Assembly (NCBI GenBank): GCA_008477525.1
Contig: SPDT01000008.1
Location: 1,178,001-1,242,000 of the forward strand
DNA: 64,000 nt
DNA from: Hypomyces perniciosus
Lineage: Eukaryota; Ascomycota; Sordariomycetes; Hypocreales; Hypocreaceae
Direction of reading: 5' to 3'
Of this stretch, positions 47,987 to 60,019 are shown in pieces; within the stretch, counting starts at the first letter, position 1, and each line of letters begins with the position of its first letter. The notes below the pieces were generated by a model. That model ran no database searches and had not been told where the DNA came from. It worked only from the letters and a program-made list of their open reading frames with translations. The position numbers were made by a program, and so were the translations under genes.

Positions 47987-48437
47987 ACTTGATCACAATG
48001 AGGAACCACCAGATTTTATTGGATTATGCCGGGCTGTTGGGTTTTCTCCAGCAGTGCATGTATATGATGGCATGCATCATGATAGCCTAACACGGTACTT
48101 GTCGATTCGCATAGTTTTAGCCAAGATCCGAACGAGACCACACATTGGAGGCCATAATTTCTCGACGAGTTTCAAATTCAAATACATAACGATATTGATT
48201 TGATTTGACGACTGAAATATAGCCCTCTTATCTATAAACTTCGTTTATTTGCCATCATCTTACTAAGTTTATTAGTAGACGCGGTTACACCGCAGGTCAG
48301 CTGAAGTCACGCGTCCCTCCGCACCTCGTCAGGCCCAAATCGCGTCCCCATCTTGCATCCAACATTCATGATTTAAAACCCATCACCTCCCCCAGGACCT
48401 GATTCTTAGACAGGGAAAATGTGCAGACTGCATCGCC
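47987..48437. other. Intergenic
   Basis: 3' flank of ABZ2 and leader of the TPR/F-box gene. AT-rich around 48180-48260. Nothing else is seen. Confidence 0.45.
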
Positions 48438-50656
48438 ATGTCTTCAGATTCGTTGTCGGCGTCTGAGGCGGCCATCAACGCTGGTCGCGAACATTATGCG
48501 GCCAAACGCTACAAGCCAGCCCTGGAGCAATTCACCAAGGTCTATAACCTTCATTCTCTTCACGCCCAATCTCTCTTGCTCACCTATTTCAAGGCCATGA
48601 AACTATGCCCCTGTACCAGAGGAATGAAAAGGGAAAAATGCTCCTGCAAGAACTTTGAAGAGGTGGCTTCAAAGGATGGATCGATTTTCACGGAAGCGAT
48701 GTATTACTGCAGATGCTCTGTCGGCCAGATCTTCAACAAGTGCGACAAACCTATGCATATCCAGGCCCTTGATTATCGGGCTGCAACCTTCGAAGCTCTT
48801 CAAGAGCTTGAGCGTGCCAGAAGGGACGCAGAGTGGATTGTTGAGCTTGCTCCTCGTCTACCCGATGTCTGCCAGACCTAAGCTTTGACTCTACCGTACG
48901 CATCATTGACTATCTATAGGGTTACCTCCGTCTGGGAAAAGTTGCGCGTCTGCAGAAGAAATATGACTTTGCTTGGAAGATATACACTGCTGGAATCGAG
49001 GCTGGTGTTGCTAACGGTGCCCCCAAATCAGACAAGTTGGAGGTATGTTCCCAGCTTCTGACTTTTCCGACAACCACTGATAGGAATTAGCAACTCTACA
49101 AAGCCCGACAGCCACTTCAGATACGATTTGGCCGGAAAGATCCTATAAATTTCCCCATAGAGATTGTTCAATTGATCTTCTCGCATATGGACCTACCCAC
49201 CCTCGTGTAAGTGCATGCACCCACGCCCAAGTCACTGCCCCATTACTGACTCCAAACTCCTTACAGTCGATGCCTTGGAGTTTCCAAAACTTGGAAGGAA
49301 AAATTATCCGCGCCTGGGAACGAGTCCCTCTGGAGAGTGCTCGTGTTCCCTGCATATAAGAAACAGCGCACACTTCGCATGGACAGTCTCAAAAAACTCC
49401 TTGCAAACTCCAACAATGATGTCCGCGAACTTGTCATCGGTAGTGCGAGACAACTCAAAATCACACGCGATATGTTTCATGTTTTCATGAACGCATGCAA
49501 AAACCTGGAGCGCCTTGAAGTGTCAGACCCATCTGACCGCTTTGAGATCAACGTCGACCTCAAAAATCTCAAGCGTGTTCTTTTCGAAGGCTTTGAACAT
49601 GGTAATGGTGGTGACGGGGTCCATTACAATAGCCTCATACTCAAGGCAGTGGGCTCCGTGGAGGATTTGTGTCTTTATGGGTTACCCCAGCGATGGGCAA
49701 CTCGTAGCCCCATGCCGCGCGTTCCCTCGATGCCCAATTTGAGGTTTCTGAAGATAACGGGGTTTGATGATGACCGTAATATCACATCGATAGTAAGCAT
49801 CAACCTGCGCATTATAGATCACGTCGCTAACAATTGCTAGGCAGATATTTTCCGCAGCGCTCCGAATATTGAGCAATTGTACTTCTTTAACCCCGTTATA
49901 GACCCCAGCGGTTGGGAGGATATAGATTTCAGTCCAAACTTGAAGGTTCTCAGGATCATGGAGGAGAAGCCACCCTATCATATGCCTCATGCTATGCTTC
50001 AGAATATCGGGAATGTGGCGGCATACAAAACTCTTGTTACCGTTAGCCGCGGAACAACACTCCAGTACCTGGATCTATCACATGACTGGGAATACTCGGC
50101 CCTCTTCGAAGTAAGTGGCCAGCTTCTCGGCCAGCAAACGCTAAGGTACGAAAAAATGCAATCCTTCCGAGTCAAAGAGATGGTTCTCGACCCCGAAATG
50201 GTTCAGCAGGCTTTCGAATCATGTGTCCACCAAGGCAAGATGCACACATTCGACATTGTATTTCCACACGAGTCGTTCCAAGGCCCACTTGGCCGGGGGG
50301 ATACCCAACACATTGATGGATATGCATGGCTTCGGGGGGCCGAGTCTATTCGGTGCATGGGTATATTCAACTTCAGCTTCCCGTCGTTCCACCGAGAGGT
50401 GACAATGATCCTAGTCAATTTCCTTGCCAGCTTTCCAAATCTGGAGGTACTGGAAATCGACACAAAGAACTACGAAGAAATGGATCTTTTCCATATAATC
50501 CGGGATATTTTGAGGGCGACGAAGCTCAAGAAATTGTATCAAAGCAATTTGAAGGGGGCCGCGATGGATGGGCTCAAGATTCTGGCGGAAAGCCACAGGG
50601 TGGAGCTAATTTGGGGAGAGCGGCCACGACAGTGGCCGGTGCAATTAGATGAGTAG
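48438..50656 (+). CDS. TPR/F-box/LRR protein, Dia2/Pof3-like
   Basis: The order TPR, F-box, leucine-rich repeats is that of S. cerevisiae Dia2 and S. pombe Pof3, SCF adaptors that act at replication forks and in genome stability. The TPR part covers about residues 1-190 (ALEQFTKVYNLH, ALDYRAATFEALQEL, GYLRLGKVARLQKKYDFAWK). The F-box is near 200-245 (INFPIEIVQLIFSHMDLPTL, then RCLGVSKTWKEKL). LRR-like segments follow (NLERLEVSD, PNLRFLKITGF, NLKVLRIM, NLEVLEIDT). Five exons give 669 residues. Introns: 48867-48919, 49043-49090, 49207-49266, 49793-49840. The first donor is GTCTGC, weak but needed to keep PD-GYLRLG in frame. Extra cysteines (CPCTRG, EKCSCKNF) near residues 58-72 resemble a small metal-binding insert. 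Dia2/Pof3 equivalence is inference from architecture. Confidence 0.85.
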
Positions 50657-50873
50657 GTCATCTAGGTCCTGCGTCTTTATCTCAGAGCGCGAGCTATCTC
50701 AATAACCTACAGTGAGACGATGACATCTCGTTCTGGGAGACAGGCACCGTTGGGAATCGGGAAGAGAGGGCACCATGTCGTATGGAGGAGACATCAGTAC
50801 GTGGAGTGGAGCATTGGCGTCGGCTGAATACGCACGGCAAACAGAGTTCATCTATATCAGATTGATAGATTTC

Positions 50874-52330
50874 TCAACTCCTGCCTACTTTGAATGACAA
50901 TATCTGGGCTGTATTAGTGTCTGTGGCACACACCATATGTGAGGATTGCAACTCACATCGTTCTTCCCTACTGTGACGAGATCGTCCTCTGACACCCTCA
51001 TAGCACCAATGCCTTCCACGAAAGCAATTGGGGCGTCACCCATAATCTTGCGGGCAACATCGCCGACTGTTGAGCCCTTCTTGACGAGCACGCAGTCCCT
51101 GAAAACGTGCTTGGACTCTGACGCCCCTGACCCAAATGTTGTGGTGTTCCGCACAGGAAATACTGGTACTAGACCAAGGAGCTCAGCAGCCTTGGACAGG
51201 ACCTGGACGACGCCCGTAGACCCGAAACGGTAGAGGACCATATCCTTCAGGTTCTCTATTCGATTTCGGTTCTTCTCGTCAAGGTCCTTCAGCCCACCGC
51301 CTGTCGGGTCTCCTTGTTCAATTAGGTCCTCTTTCGTGTCGACGAACTCGCTTCCTTCCACATACTTGATATACCCCTGTTTCGCCATTTTCCGCAAAAA
51401 GATTTCTGAAATTGCCGAACAGAGAACAATGGTGTTGGGGTCTTGCATTTTTGCGATCTTGGCAATGTTCTTGTCGGCGTCAGGGTGGTCGATCTTATTC
51501 AACGCGATTACCGTCGGGAACTTTTCGTCTATGAAGCAATTGACGATGTGCTCGACCGTCTCGTCAGACCACTCCTCCAGCGGCTCCTTGACGCCTGATC
51601 GATCCATTGTCCGGTTGACGACTGTGGGCGTGGACCCGTAGCCGGAAAACTGATTCTGTAGCGTTTCGACTGCCGCGGCCTTGACTGCTATGTGCCGGCG
51701 CCGAATGGACGGCCATTTCTGCATCAAGTTGCCGAGAATCCATGCGACGACCTCGCTCCGCAACCAGGCAATGTCCACCGAAGGGTCATACCCTCTCGTC
51801 TCTTTACCTTCCGCGTCGACGGTTCCCGAGGCATCGACGACGTGGATCAGCGCATCGGCGTGGCGCAGATCATCCAAGAATTTGTTCCCCAGGCCGCGGC
51901 CTTGATGTGCCCCCGGTACTAACCCAGCGACATCGAGGAGTTCTATGGGCACAGAGCGCCGGCCGTTAACGCATGCGCCGTAATTGGGCTTACATCTGTC
52001 GGAGACGTTATGCCGCGCGCACGCACAATCGATCTGGAGATATCCTATCGCTCGCTGAGGGTCGATAGTGGTGAACCTGTGGAAGAACAAGACAGAGAAA
52101 AAATCAGTATGGCCGCTTCGAGCGCAGTAGTGCGCGCAGGGAGAGGGATGGTTACGGAAAGTTTCCTATGCAAAAAAAAAAAAAAAAACCGCATCAGCGC
52201 ACCAATCCTGAGCTGCGATAGGAGATTTTCACCAACCAACTTTGGAGGAAGCGTCGGTCAGGCTGTTGAGTGTGCTGCTCTTCCCCGCGGACGGCTTCCC
52301 CACGAGCCCGATGAGGGGATCGCGAGGCAT
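50874..52330 (-). CDS. Obg/YchF-related GTPase with a micro-exon
   Basis: This is a TRAFAC-class GTP-binding protein like yeast YGR210C, probably linked to ribosomes. The P-loop is [17 protein letters not shown] at residues 8-24. Switch regions include [17 protein letters not shown] and [19 protein letters not shown]. The base-recognition motif is [13 protein letters not shown]. The C-terminal TGS-like domain begins near VFPVRNT. Four exons give 417 residues: 52330-52237, 52165-52156, 52076-50957 and 50903-50874. The second exon is only ten bases (GAAACTTTCC). It is required to rebuild KVGNFPFTT, the conserved switch I segment, and is preceded by a run of 17 T on the coding strand. Without it frame and motif are both lost. 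The short last exon (ILSFKVGRS) is less certain than the rest. Confidence 0.88.
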
Positions 52331-52674
52331 GGCGGGGTACTGGAGGGGTTATCGAGGACTGCCTATTGTTACGAGCCGAAGGCGTTGGAGGGAGCGGTTT
52401 GTGTGTCGAGGCTGGCGAGGCTTTTTGCAATGAGGATAGAGCGGTCTTGGAGATGTGGACGAGGCTTTGGCGCGTCGCAAAAAATCAGGCTCGGCGCAAA
52501 AGCGGACAAGACAAGGCAAGGCAAGGCTTGCAAAGGCAGGCTTGTGAGAACCGTACTGCAACCACTTTACACCCAAACTGTGGAGCATGTCACTGCTACA
52601 TTGTATGTACTTACACTAACTGTTGACGCAACAATTGAAAATTCCAACAAAACCTCAACTTCGTCCTCTTCGCC
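52331..52674. other. Divergent promoter, GTPase / SET gene
   Basis: 344 bases between two start codons. It includes a small GACAAGGCAAGGCAAGGC repeat near 52507. No gene is supported. Confidence 0.45.
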
Positions 52675-54543
52675 ATGGCATCATCTCAGTTACCAATTGA
52701 GGCCTTTCCGGCCTGGGCACTCCTCAATAATGTTGAATTCCCGGGTGCCGAGCTCCGAAATGTTGAGGGCAAGGGATTTGGTCTGGTGGCCAACAAGGAC
52801 ATCGCGAGCAAAGGAAACGATATCAACAGCACATCGACTGTCTTCAGAGTGCCCCGCGATCTCGTTTTGTCTGCAGAAGCTATTGAAGAATATGCCAAGG
52901 TCGACCAAAACTTCAAGCAGCTTCTCGAGGCTGCTGGCCGTCAGGTACATCTCATTCCTGCATCGACTTGGGACGGCACTAACACCCAAAAGTCCGCGAG
53001 AGGAGATATCATGCTGTATCTCTTGGCTCACCTTGTCACCTCTAAACGCGGACAGTCGACGTCTCGAGGCTGTGCTTCAACACCATGGACGGAATACATC
53101 AAATTCCTACCTCGACCGATTCCTGTTCCTACGATGTGGTCCGAGGATGAACGGCGATTATTGAAAGGAACGTCTCTCGAGGTGAGCTGTCTTCACCATC
53201 ACACTGTCTAACCTCTCAATCCGGATCAAAGGAATCGCGTATCCCTCGTACCAAAATACTTTGATTTTGAAGCCACATCTCTTTTCTTTCCTGTAGACAT
53301 TAAGGGCCGTCATACACCTACTACTTTCTAATGCACCTATGCATAGTTTGCGCTAGAAGCTAAGCTTTCTGCACTCGTCAATGAGTTTGACGAGCTCCGC
53401 GAAAAATCCTCGGAACTGTCATTCTGGAATGCACTCTTTTGGGAAAATGAAACAGCCACATTGAGCGATTGGGTTTTAGCCGATGCCTGGTATCGGTCGC
53501 GATGTTTGGAGCTTCCTCAAGCTGGCCATGCCATGGTACCAGGGCTGGATATGGCGAACCATTCGCAAATCCCTACAGCATATTACGATGAAGACTACAG
53601 CGGGGATGCTGTGTTGCTGGTGCGTCCAGGCTGTGATGTATCGTCAGGGGAGGAGATCACAATATCATATGGCGATTCGAAATCCGCAGCTGAGATGCTG
53701 TTCAGTTACGGCTTCATCGACAAAGACTCTACGGCACAAGAGCTGACTCTTCATCTCGATGCCCTACCTGACGATCCGCTCGGGAAGGCAAAACTCCACA
53801 TCTTCAATGGGCCGCCAACGGTAAGGCTCTCACAGGTGGATCAGAAGTTCAAATGGGAGAGTCCATTTTTTTACCTCGCATGCCTCAACGAAGAGGACGG
53901 CCTAGAGTTCCGTGTCCTGCAAGATAAGTCCGGGGACCGCCAGCTAAAGTTGTTCTGGCAAGGAGACGATGTGACGGAACGGACCGGTGACTTTGAGACG
54001 CTTGTTCTGGATCATCCTCTCTGCCAGGTGTTTAAGCTCCGAGCCGTCGCAGTGGTGGCCGAGCGTCTTGCGATGCAGCTGGATAGAATCAGCTCTGGGA
54101 TCTCCCCTGACGAGCTGGGTGGTGCAGAGGAACTAAATCCGGAGTGCATTCGAACAGTGGAGGTGTTGAGAGAAGTTGAAACTAGGATTCTGGAGGGTGT
54201 AGTAGAGGTGCTGGAGAACGAGGTAAGTTGGCCCTCTCTTTTCACTTCTTTTACTGTTGGTTCCTTAACCTGCTTGGTTTGTACGGCGTGAGTCGTTCGA
54301 TTTTGAGATGGGAGACAACTGCACCAGGGCAAGCCGCAAGACGATATTGCCCGAGGGCTTGCACAAGCCACTGCGGCGTCATTCACCAAGAAGCTCAAGA
54401 CGCTAATTCACGTAATGGTCCTGCAGAAGACGAATCTCCTTGCGGATGCACACGTGGTGGCTTATCTCGGCTCGATGGAAGATACCCAAAACGACCAAGC
54501 GTCTGGGCAATTGGCGTCCAATGAGGATGAGGATTTCAGCTAG
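52675..54543 (+). CDS. SET-domain protein lysine methyltransferase
   Basis: The layout is that of the Rkm/SETD6-type enzymes, which methylate ribosomal or other non-histone proteins. The split SET domain starts with NVEGKGFGLVANKDI and ends with MVPGLDMANHSQI and GEEITISYGDSKSAAEML, which contain the SAM-binding NHS and catalytic Tyr motifs. YGFIDKDS follows, then a helical Rubisco-LSMT-like substrate domain. Introns: 52945-52992 (48 nt, weak AAAAG acceptor), 53182-53346, 54223-54327. With all removed the protein has 516 residues. If the first intron is retained it stays open and has 532. The first intron carries a CACTAAC branch-like site and its removal restores GRQ-SARGDIMLYLLAHL. The exact target cannot be deduced. 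Confidence 0.85.
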
Positions 54544-55245
54544 AGCTGAAGCCGGCGTTTTTGGTGGTGGCGGAATGCAAGAAAGTCTCTGTCTTTCCGG
54601 TGCGTACGTAGTGTGGGATTTGACGTGTTGGTTGATGAAGTTGAAGCTCTCTCCCTCCGAGATGGTTCCGGAAACAAGACGGGATTTTGCGTATACATTA
54701 GCGAGTCGATAATTCGGTTCGGTTCAGGGGTCTCGAGTCGCTGTTGGTAGTTCTATTGTGGATTTACTATGTACCACCGCTACAACTTATGTATAATCAG
54801 CATCATTCGTATGCCAATGATGTGAATTACATAGCAAGTGGAGAAAGCCAAGATTAACCATCTTCTACCCCAAATGAATCTGCAAGTCGCCTGCCGGCAA
54901 ACCTGTCAGACTTGCTTTTCGTTCTCATAGGTCTTTTTATGTAATCTACACACAAGATTCGACCATCATTGGAACCTGCCTGTTTGTGCACTAGTTGCCT
55001 AGACTCGAGGACAAGCTTCTCTGATGCTGGCATGTAGTAGGTATTATCTTGGACCCATCAATTCGACGTCGCGTTGCGCCATCAAGTCTTCGGAAAGCCG
55101 TTGCCATCATGACTGGAGAAGACCGGGCTAATTCCGCGTCAACCCGGGCCATGTCTCACTCAGCCTCACAACTAACCAGCAAAACCGTTCCGTGTCGATT
55201 GTCTGAACGCCACGGAAAACGCTTCCCCCGGTCTTTTAAGTTTTC

Positions 55246-55261
55246 CCCCGCACTCCCGGGG
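55246..55261. promoter_or_regulatory. Paired CreA-type sites (SYGGRG)
   Basis: CCCCGC (reverse complement GCGGGG) at 55246-55251 and CCGGGG at 55256-55261 both fit the carbon-catabolite repressor CreA consensus and are only four bases apart. FacB/Cat8 genes are known to be glucose-repressed. The pair is about 1 kb from the start codon, and GC-rich matches occur by chance. Confidence 0.3.
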
Positions 55262-56208
55262 AGGAAAACGACCGAACAGAAATCCGGGGTACTCCGTAGA
55301 TCAGGCCATCTCTTGCTGTTTTATTTGACACTAGCGATTCAGAGTCTGGGGTTGTTTGGACATCGAATCAAGTTCTCGAGCTTGGTGAGGGCTTGTTGAG
55401 TGGGAACCGGAGCGGGCTGCAGGAGTTGTTGGACAGGTGGTGTTGCGAATTCTTCATGGGTAGGATTCCTCCTCCCTGAGAGAGGCGATGCTCCCTGAGA
55501 GAGGAGAGCGTCTTGGTTATTAACGCGCCCAATACTTTGTACTGTGCACTCGTAATGAATGCTTCATTCTCGAGACTTAATACTAGTAGTATGTAGTAGT
55601 AATACCTGATAACAGCTGACAAAGGGCCTCATATTAGTGGCACATCCAAACATCCCGTGCCAAGACCGCTAGCCTTGAGCGCTATCACATCACCATCACC
55701 ATCACCCATCACCAACTAATAATACTGGTGGTACGAAGTATACACTAATATAATAAAGACGTCAACTTATTTGGCAAAGCGGCTCCGATCACAGGCGTAC
55801 AGAGTACGTACCTCCCTGGCAGGCTTTTGCGCAGGGGCCATGAACTGAACTGCCTCCCAATCCCCTCCCCCGGAATTTCTCGCTCCACCCCGAGTCGCCC
55901 TCTTCCCTCTCTTCTCCCCACAATACACATTTCGGTCTTTGGAATGACGTTTGCGCTCGCCGCTTCACATTTACCCGCCATTCTGGCTCTGTCGCAGCAT
56001 TCAGGACCAAATCGACAAGTCGTGAGAAACAGCGACCTCGTGATACTGGAGACGAATACGCCTGGCGCCGAGGCCGGTCACGGTCGTGTGTGGGCCAACT
56101 ACTAAGTCCGCCTCTTATCGCCAGGAACCAGACCGGTTAATAATAGTAGTGCTATTGCTACTACGACTGCTACTACTGAAATTCCTTTTCCCTCATCGAC
56201 ACAACTGG

Positions 56209-56234
56209 GACGACGACGACGACGACGACGACGA
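56209..56234. repeat. GAC trinucleotide run
   Basis: About eight GAC units in the presumed 5' leader of facB, ending 56 bases before its start codon. Confidence 0.85.
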
Positions 56235-56290
56235 TAATCCAGGCGTGAAAGGAGACGGAGAAGAACAAATCGCCAGCAGAGCCGCCCATC

Positions 56291-59166
56291 ATGCCGGGCA
56301 TCCTGCCTATGAAGGTGATCAAGGTGGGCACCAGCGCCCAGAGCCGCATCGCCCAGGCCTGCGATCGTTGTCGCAGCAAGAAGATTCGCTGCGATGGCGT
56401 GCGTCCCACCTGTTCGCAGTGTGCCTCAGTCGGCTTCGAGTGCCGGACCAGCGACAAGTTGAGCCGCCGTGCTTTTCCCCGTGGATACACAGAATCTCTG
56501 GAGGAGCGGGTTCGTGTGCTCGAGGCGGAGGTGCGCGAGTTAAAGGACCTGCTGGATGAGAAGGATGAGAAGATTGATATGCTGTCTGCGATGCATAGCA
56601 GTGGTGGCGTGCGTCGCAGGCCATCGATTACGTCCCTGGGGACACCGGCATCGCCGGATGCACCCCAAGATTCCCCAGTCGCCAAAGAAGACACATTCCG
56701 AGTACAGGCAACGCCACTGCTGCTCGGCGTTGAGAACTCAGACTCGTATTTCATGGGCTCATCAAGTGGTCGCGCTTTTATCGGTATGTCGTCAACATCC
56801 ATCTAGCCAGCCCAGTTCGCGGCATCCACTCCTAGTACTGACTCAACTCTCATAGCTGCCTTCAAGCGCAAAATGCAGGAGAGTGGCAAGCCGTGCAGTG
56901 ACTTCACGCCCGACGCCTTTTTGCACATCCAAGGCTGCCATCCCCTCACTGCTACTGACGCTCCGGATCAATCATTCAAGATCCCCCCTCGACTCTTCTC
57001 TGACAGATGTGTCAACGTCTTCTTCCAAGAATGGGCTCCACTCTTCCCAGTCCTTCACAAACCCACGTTCCTTCGCATCTACGAAGAGTCTGTCAATGAC
57101 TGTGAGAGAATGAAGTGCAACTACAAGCTAGCTCAGCTCTATCTTGTTTTCGGCATCGCTGGGCTGTCATCTGAGTCACCGGACCTCGAGCAAGTGGCAG
57201 CCTGTGAGCGTCAATGGATCAAGGCCATGGAGCCGCTGCTGCTGGAAAATACTATGAACACGCTGCAGTGTCTGATTCTGGCTTTATTGTACTGCACCAT
57301 CCGGGCCGACTACCGGCGCCTCCAACATTACAAGTCTATTGCAGTGGGGCTGTCACATCGTCTTGGACTGCATCAAAGCCAAAAGCGCTTTTCCTTTGGT
57401 GCCTTGACCCTTGAGACAAGAAAGAAGGTGTTTTGGACCCTCTACACTCTGGACTGGTAAGTCTCCGTCGTTTTATTGATTCATATGCCACGTCATCTGA
57501 CATAAGTAGCATGACTGCCGCTATCCTAGGTCTTCCCAAGCTCTTAAAGGAAGAGGATGTGCAAGCGGAATATCCCTCGGATACAGACGATGAATACATC
57601 ACTGAGAAGGGATTCCAGCCGACCCTTCCAGGCGAATACACGCGCATTTCAAGTGCTTTAGCCCTGTTCCGAGCGGCCCGTATTATGGCACGAGTCTTGG
57701 ACAAGAACTACCCTGCTACGACAACCTACGACCTTTCACTGCAGCAGATGGGAGCCTTCGAGAGTGAACTGGATGCCTGGTATGATGAATTGCCGCCTCA
57801 TCTCAGGCTTAATTTCACACAGGGCAAGCCGTCAACCGACGTTACCGGTAGCCGATCGCCATTGCTGGTGAGTGGCACCTGACATGTGAAATGTAGCCCT
57901 AGGGCACGAGCAAGGCTAACAACGTATCAGGCTCTCGCTTACTACTACATCCGCACCCTCATCTATCGCCCAGCTGTTGGCTCCAGCCTCGGGCCCAAGG
58001 CCGCCTCGGCACTACTCTCTATCAGCGAGTCCAGCAAGCACATGATCCAAATTGCCCAGCTTCTCGAGGAGCGGAACATGTCGTTCTCGTTCTGCATTAA
58101 CAAGTGTGACGTTTTAGCTATCTGCGGCCTTACGCTGCTCTACCAGGTAGTCGATCTGAAACGTGACAGCAAGCTGTTGCGCGAGGATGAACGACTCGTA
58201 AATGAAGTTCTCAAGATACTTCGGAAGAACAAGGCTCCCGGTTTTGTCGACCTCGAGCGTGTTTCCAACATGCTCATTTCTGTTGCTGACCCATCGGGAG
58301 CGACGCCCCTGGCCAAGGCATCTCGCAAGGCATCTGTTCCTGCATCCTCGCGTCGGCCATCGCCTCCGACAAACGTGCCTACACAGGCCTCACCGCTGAC
58401 ATTGGCCTCGCCCTACCAAGCGTCAGCAAGTGAGACTGACCTAACTCGACGTCAAGGACAATTCCGCAGGCTGACCATGTCCAACATGGATCAGGGTCAA
58501 GATACTCAACGGACTCAGTCTCGTCAGTCCTTTGATGGACAGCGGCCCGAGGCCTCAATGCAACACCACAACCATCGGCTTTCCATGTCGCAAATGTCTC
58601 CTGCCAGCCATGCGATATCATCAATCCCACAATCAAGACAGAATCTCGACTACCTTACACTTCACAATCCCCCTTTCACTTCAAAACCTACCTCGCCCAC
58701 GTCCAGCATTCGGGCCCCATCAGCAATGCCACTGCAACCCAACCAAAACTTTTTATTAGACGGCCAAATGGTGGGCAAATCTCCTGGTCTTTCTGATTCA
58801 GAATGGAAAGCATTACTCGGATCCATGGACAGCGGATTGCATAACATGCATGACGCTATATACGGAGGAGCAAGTTTGGTGCTCAATGAGTCTGCCTTGG
58901 CAGGGAATTCAGCACCAAGCAATGAATGGTCGCCAGACACATGGGACTTGAGCAATTTCAGCATTGGCGAGTTTGGGAACAACCCTGCGCCACCACAGAG
59001 CGTGCTCAGCTTGAGCGATGACAGCCTGAGCTCTGGAGAGGAGGTGTCGCCTTCAGAACTAGGTCTTGGTCTTGGATGTGTGGACTATCAGACACAAGCC
59101 CATGGTCTAAGTTGCGATGCTGGTGGCAGGCTTAGCATTGACGGGTTGGGAGGCTTTCCTCTATGA
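56291..59166 (+). CDS. facB: Zn2Cys6 regulator of acetate/C2 metabolism, FacB/Cat8
   Basis: FacB (Cat8 in yeast) activates acetyl-CoA synthetase, the glyoxylate cycle and gluconeogenic genes in the nucleus. The binuclear zinc cluster is at residues 24-52: [20 protein letters not shown], then CASVGFEC. The FacB-specific linker [20 protein letters not shown] and a leucine-zipper-like coiled coil ([18 protein letters not shown]) follow. The fungal-specific transcription factor domain runs from [17 protein letters not shown] to about residue 660. The tail is Ser/Gln/Pro-rich and ends acidic. Four exons (introns 56784-56855, 57457-57509, 57868-57930) give 895 residues. The zinc-cluster linker is nearly diagnostic. 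Candidate CreA sites lie about 1 kb upstream. Confidence 0.92.
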
Positions 59167-60019
59167 ATGAGTCTTGTTTTGGCAAAGCGTTTTCTGGAAC
59201 TGGGTTGAGTGGTACAGCACAGTCTTTATGTTATGTGATACCTTGCCATCCATCTATTTTTACGGGCAATTTTGGAGTCGGAGTTAATCATTGATGGGCA
59301 AAAATGGGCATTCGCTGATACTTTGGGAAGGGCGAGTTGGTGGTTGGTTTGTCTTTTTGGAGGCTACGTCAGATTCTGGGAGGCCATGCCTAGTCTTTTT
59401 AGCCTTTTATGTCGATTAAAAACGAATGTATATAGCTTCGCCCTCGTGGATATGCTAGTAAGGAGGAGGGCCGTCAAGGGATGGAGGGACAAAGGGGAAT
59501 AAGTGAGCGTCTTTTATAGAAATCTATGAAGCAGCGAGTCACCAACATTACAGCTTTAGTGCATACTACCTTATACTCCTGAGACCATCAGTCGGCACGT
59601 CTCTCTAGTCCAAGACTTCATTCTGGACGACAAAGGTGTCGCGTAACGCGGTTATATAGTCAGCCTGATCACACAACAATAGGTAGGGCAACAGGCACCT
59701 TGGTTCGCGCTCTCTTGATCTCTGTTCTCTTCCCCGTGTCCCCTGTAGTGCCCCTTAATCGGTCGACTGTGGTCCCTTGGGCCTTTCCAAACCGCATTTA
59801 CAAGCAACGGATCACACCGTTGATATCTCACCAAGCAGCACATCCTTCGGGAAGTATAGATTGCCGGGGATCACTTTCAACAGGAGATGGCGTCGACGTG
59901 ATCCTTCCCGTCAGCATAGCCCCAGTCCCCGCGATTGATTTCGTCGAGCTTAGCGGTATTACTGGGCGGCTTTGCTTTGAATGATATTCCGGCTAGCCAA
60001 AGATTAGTAGAGTATCAAC
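59167..60019. other. Gene-poor stretch before retroelement fragment
   Basis: About 850 bases with no supported gene. Open frames at 59272-59502 and 59700-59984 have no family features. The second may be decayed retroelement sequence. Confidence 0.4.

Larger units (their letters stand above)
54544..56290. other. 1.7-kb intergenic region upstream of facB
   Basis: No supported gene. It contains a CATCACCATCACCATCACC microsatellite near 55690, a duplicated CTCCCTGAGAGAGG near 55479 and 55493, and GTACTCCGTAG near 55290. A GAC trinucleotide run lies at 56209-56234 in the presumed leader of the next gene. Confidence 0.45.

Noticed and set aside
52010..53164. 384-codon plus-strand ORF across the GTPase/SET divergent region
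   Set aside because: It starts opposite the GTPase coding sequence and runs out of frame into the SET gene. The poly-A run inside it encodes a Lys tract, which is the antisense of the intron pyrimidine tract.
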